Position numbers and translations under genes: made by a program. From Gammaproteobacteria bacterium (GTDB lineage Bacteria; Pseudomonadota; Gammaproteobacteria; Pseudomonadales; Azotimanducaceae): DNA of 8,803 bases. The stretch lies in contig VXNE01000068.1 of assembly GCA_009840715.1 (NCBI GenBank), positions 1 to 8,803 on the forward strand. The letters run 5' to 3'. Positions 7,177 to 8,803 of this stretch are shown here, piece by piece (position 1 is the stretch's first letter; each line of letters begins with the position of its first letter). A model generated the notes under the pieces. That model searched no databases and was not told where the DNA came from. It worked only from the letters and a program-made list of their open reading frames with translations.

Positions 7177-8043
7177 ATGCGGCGGCTCCTGAACGTCTGG
7201 GTTCTCTGCGTCGGGGGCTCTTTTCTTTCCGCGCCGGCGAACGGTGCGGACTGGTACGTGTCCGCGGCCGCCGGTGCGGTGTCCCGTGCCGGGATGGACC
7301 AGAACGGGTCGAATCGCGAGTCCACCTGCTACCCGACGGACGCCTGTTTCCACGAGGTCCCGCGGCCCGCCATTGCCGGGTATCGCTGGACCTACGACAT
7401 CGACGCGGACGCGGGACCGGCCCTGCGCCTCGGTATCGGGCGCCGGTTAGGACGTTTCCGCATCGAGACTGCGGTTGGCTGGCAACGGAACGCGCTCGAG
7501 CAGGAACTGATCGACATCGCGTATCTCGACGGTGCGCCGCGAGCCACCGCGGACAGCACGGTAACGGTCGACGCGATGGCCCTGATCGACGACGCCGTGA
7601 CGCGTACGGTGTCTGTCGATCTGTTCCGGGACCTGCCCCCGATCGGCGGGAGCGTCACGCCTTATGTCGGTGTCGGCGTCGGCCAGGCGTACATCACGGT
7701 CAAGGGACTCGGCTTCGTGGCCGAGTACCGGGACACGTCGCAGACGCCGCCCGCGTACGACCCGCCGCTGTCCCACTATGCGGCTGCGCAGGAAGAGGAT
7801 CACTCCGACTCCGTCGTGACCTGGCGCGTGCACGCTGGGGCCGACTACGCGCTGGGCGAGCGCACGCTGCTGGGCGCCCGGCTGACCTGGTCCGTCATCG
7901 GGAGCACGTCGGACACGGGCCGCTACGACCGGCATCCGATCCACGCCACGGATCCTGCTTTCCGCAACCGGAACGGCTTCGAGGAGGCGCGCGCCTGGGC
8001 GTTGACGGTCTCGCTTACGCGTTGGCTCGGCGGCGGGCCCTGA
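7177..8043 (+). CDS. Outer-membrane beta-barrel protein (OmpA/OprF-like N-domain type)
   Basis: Secreted protein of 288 residues, probably an eight-stranded outer-membrane barrel. The signal peptide is MRRLLNVWVLCVGGSFLSAPANG, with cleavage after residue 23 (ANG) before ADWYVSAAAG, a typical first strand. Further amphipathic strands are visible at 81-104, 141-153, 159-180, 212-241 and 271-284, alternating with polar loops. A short Cys pair (C51 and C57, in CYPTDAC) lies in the first long loop and probably forms a disulfide. A Tyr/Pro/His-rich loop occupies about 184-211. There is no OmpA-like peptidoglycan-binding C-domain. It begins 20 bases after the Oar-like stop with a strong ribosome binding site, so an operon is likely and a joint role with the receptor is possible. 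The fold class is well supported; I do not recognise a characterised homologue. Confidence 0.82.
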   Translation: MRRLLNVWVLCVGGSFLSAPANGADWYVSAAAGAVSRAGMDQNGSNRESTCYPTDACFHEVPRPAIAGYRWTYDIDADAGPALRLGIGRRLGRFRIETAVGWQRNALEQELIDIAYLDGAPRATADSTVTVDAMALIDDAVTRTVSVDLFRDLPPIGGSVTPYVGVGVGQAYITVKGLGFVAEYRDTSQTPPAYDPPLSHYAAAQEEDHSDSVVTWRVHAGADYALGERTLLGARLTWSVIGSTSDTGRYDRHPIHATDPAFRNRNGFEEARAWALTVSLTRWLGGGP

Positions 8044-8045
8044 CG

Positions 8046-8510
8046 CTAACGCGACAACTCCGCCTTGAGCAGGTCCGCCTGTTCCGGGGACACCGGATCG
8101 AACTTGCCGAGGCTGCACCGGGCGCCCGGCAGGTAGTGTCCGCCGAGCATGTCCACGCCGCTGACGGTGTCGAGATGGCACAGTCGGCCATTGCGCATGT
8201 CCAGGGCCAGGGTGTGGTCCATGCGCAATCCCGTGCAGGACTGGCCCAGCCGGTTCAGCCACAGCCTGTCGCTGCGGCCGTGGAAGAGGAGGAGTTCCGA
8301 ATTGATCACCTCGATGTCCGTGTAGGCTTCGCGGTGCAGGCAGTTGGCGGAACCGGGGTCGTGCTCCGGCGCCGGGGCGCTCGCCAGGATCTCGTCGACG
8401 GTCATCGGCGCTACCGCCGTCCCCGTCGCGACGGGCTGCGTGGCGCAGGCGGCGCCGAGAAGGACGGTGGCCACCAGGGCACCGGCGAGTCTGGGGTTCG
8501 TTGCATCCAT
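8046..8510 (-). CDS. DUF6491-like Cys-rich lipoprotein
   Basis: Small periplasm-facing lipoprotein of 154 residues, function unknown. The signal sequence (MDATNPRLAG, core ALVATVLLGAA) ends at lipobox GAAC with Cys22. The -3 Gly is weaker than the usual Leu/Ala. A low-complexity tether (23-50) leads to a domain with four cysteines (57, 92, 111, 132), enough for two disulfides. The order NCL...ELLLFHG..DRLWLNRL...C.GLRMDH...LCHLDT...GARCSLGKFDPVSPEQ is the pattern I associate with DUF6491 proteins of gammaproteobacteria. ATG 8510 is chosen because GGAGG (8522-8518) is 7 bases away; an adjacent in-frame ATG at 8513 is only 4 bases from it and is the alternative. The frame is open further upstream to 8690, but those residues are Arg/Pro-rich with no leader. 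It converges with the barrel gene and diverges from the synthase gene. Confidence 0.82.
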   Translation of the reverse strand: MDATNPRLAGALVATVLLGAACATQPVATGTAVAPMTVDEILASAPAPEHDPGSANCLHREAYTDIEVINSELLLFHGRSDRLWLNRLGQSCTGLRMDHTLALDMRNGRLCHLDTVSGVDMLGGHYLPGARCSLGKFDPVSPEQADLLKAELSR

Positions 8511-8517
8511 CATCGTT

Positions 8518-8522
8518 CCTCC
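8518..8522 (-). promoter_or_regulatory. Ribosome binding site of the DUF6491-like gene
   Basis: The - strand reads GGAGG here, followed by AACGATGATG. The spacing is 4 bases to the first ATG (8513) and 7 to the second (8510). The second fits better, and either gives the same lipoprotein apart from one Met. Confidence 0.7.
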
Positions 8523-8579
8523 AGGACAGGGCGTTCGACGCGCTCGGCGCCGTCTCAACGGGCACACGATGCCTTGTCC

Positions 8580-8604
8580 CCGCTGAACCGCCGCTGAACG
8601 GCGG
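8580..8604. repeat. 11-base-period direct repeat overlapping a short hairpin
   Basis: CCGCTGAAC occurs at 8580-8588 and again at 8591-8599, so the copies start 11 bases apart. The second copy overlaps an inverted repeat: CCGCCG (8588-8593), loop CTGAA, then CGGCGG (8599-8604). Together they lie in the divergent 155-base region between the lipoprotein and the synthase gene. Tandem half-sites about one helical turn apart are typical of sites for OmpR/PhoB-type regulators, but chance is possible in such GC-rich DNA. No T-tract follows the hairpin, so it is not a standard terminator. Confidence 0.35.
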
Positions 8605-8665
8605 ATGGACGCGCCATCGCTCCGGGGCGCTATCCTTTCGCCGAGCCGGATGGGCGAGGCCGCGC

Positions 8666-8803
8666 ATGGCGGAGTCGGGCGGAGGGACACTGGAGGAGGC
8701 GCGATCGCCGCGCGCGGATCGGGCGGTCGACTACCAGGAGCGCGCGTTGCTGCGCGTCTCGCGGACCTTCGCCCTCACCATCCCCCAGTTGCCGCCCCGG
8801 TTG
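8666..8803 (+). CDS. Phytoene/squalene synthase family protein (3' end outside window)
   Basis: First 46 codons of an isoprenoid synthase, reading open to the window end. After a polar N-terminus (MAESGGGTLEEA...), residues 23-46 contain YQERALLRV and SRTFALTIPQLPPRL. This is the conserved start of gammaproteobacterial phytoene/squalene synthases, where the Ser-Arg-Thr-Phe helix lines the diphosphate pocket. Family members condense two prenyl diphosphates head to head (farnesyl-PP to squalene, or geranylgeranyl-PP to phytoene) on the inner membrane face. The DxxxD motifs that bind Mg2+ would lie beyond the window, so activity and substrate cannot be judged. ATG 8666 is the only nearby ATG in frame; its Shine-Dalgarno (GGGCGAGG) is weak. 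The gene is divergent from the lipoprotein gene. Nothing ties it to the receptors on the left. Confidence 0.8.
   Translation, partial: MAESGGGTLEEARSPRADRAVDYQERALLRVSRTFALTIPQLPPRL

Noticed and set aside
6498..8597. A 699-codon + strand frame running across the Oar-like, barrel and lipoprotein genes
   Set aside because: It is out of frame with two real + strand genes and antisense to a third. The translation is Arg/Ser/Thr-rich filler without domains.
8650..8652. An ATG at 8650 as the start of the synthase
   Set aside because: It is 16 bases before ATG 8666, so it is not in the frame that encodes the SRTFALTIPQLP motif.
8511..8690. Upstream extension of the DUF6491-like protein to 8690
   Set aside because: The added residues are Arg/Pro-rich and would bury the lipoprotein signal. 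GGAGG just before 8510/8513 supports the short form.
1..8803. A defence, CRISPR, toxin-antitoxin, phage or transposon system
   Set aside because: There are no repeat arrays, transposases, nucleases, phage proteins or terminal inverted repeats. The content is envelope proteins and the start of an isoprenoid enzyme.

Overview
The window is a GC-rich, almost fully coding piece of a Gram-negative chromosome. Most genes encode proteins of the outer membrane or periplasm. The families point to a gammaproteobacterium of the Xanthomonadales/Chromatiales/Woeseiales kind: an Oar-like TonB-dependent receptor, a siderophore-type TonB-dependent receptor, a DUF6491-like lipoprotein and the start of a phytoene/squalene synthase. 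This placement is an inference from family resemblance, not from a database search.

Layout, left to right. (1) 2-868 (+) is the 3' part of a lipoprotein gene whose start lies outside the window. It has two related Cys-containing beta domains joined by Gly/Glu/Asp linkers. (2) 879-3815 (-) is a 978-residue TonB-dependent receptor that converges on the lipoprotein gene with a 10-base gap. (3) 3816-3910 is a 95-base divergent control region. (4) 3911-7156 (+) is an Oar-like TonB-dependent receptor with an N-terminal carboxypeptidase-regulatory-like domain. (5) 7177-8043 (+) is a small outer-membrane beta-barrel protein, 20 bases downstream with a strong ribosome binding site, probably in an operon with the Oar-like gene. 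(6) 8046-8510 (-) is a DUF6491-like lipoprotein, convergent with the barrel gene with a 2-base gap. (7) 8511-8665 is a divergent intergenic region with an 11-base-period direct repeat and a small hairpin. (8) 8666-8803 (+) is the first 46 codons of a phytoene/squalene synthase family enzyme, cut by the window end.

The central unit is two head-to-head TonB-dependent receptors sharing one short promoter region, with a small barrel protein coupled to the Oar-like member. TonB-dependent receptors import large substrates using TonB-ExbB-ExbD energy. The Myxococcus protein Oar has instead been linked to protein secretion, so the direction of transport here is open. Neither receptor has an N-terminal signalling (STN) domain, and no sigma/anti-sigma pair is in the window, so FecA-like surface signalling is not supported. 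I saw no mobile element, RNA gene, CRISPR array or phage feature. The genes read as intact apart from the two cut by the window edges.
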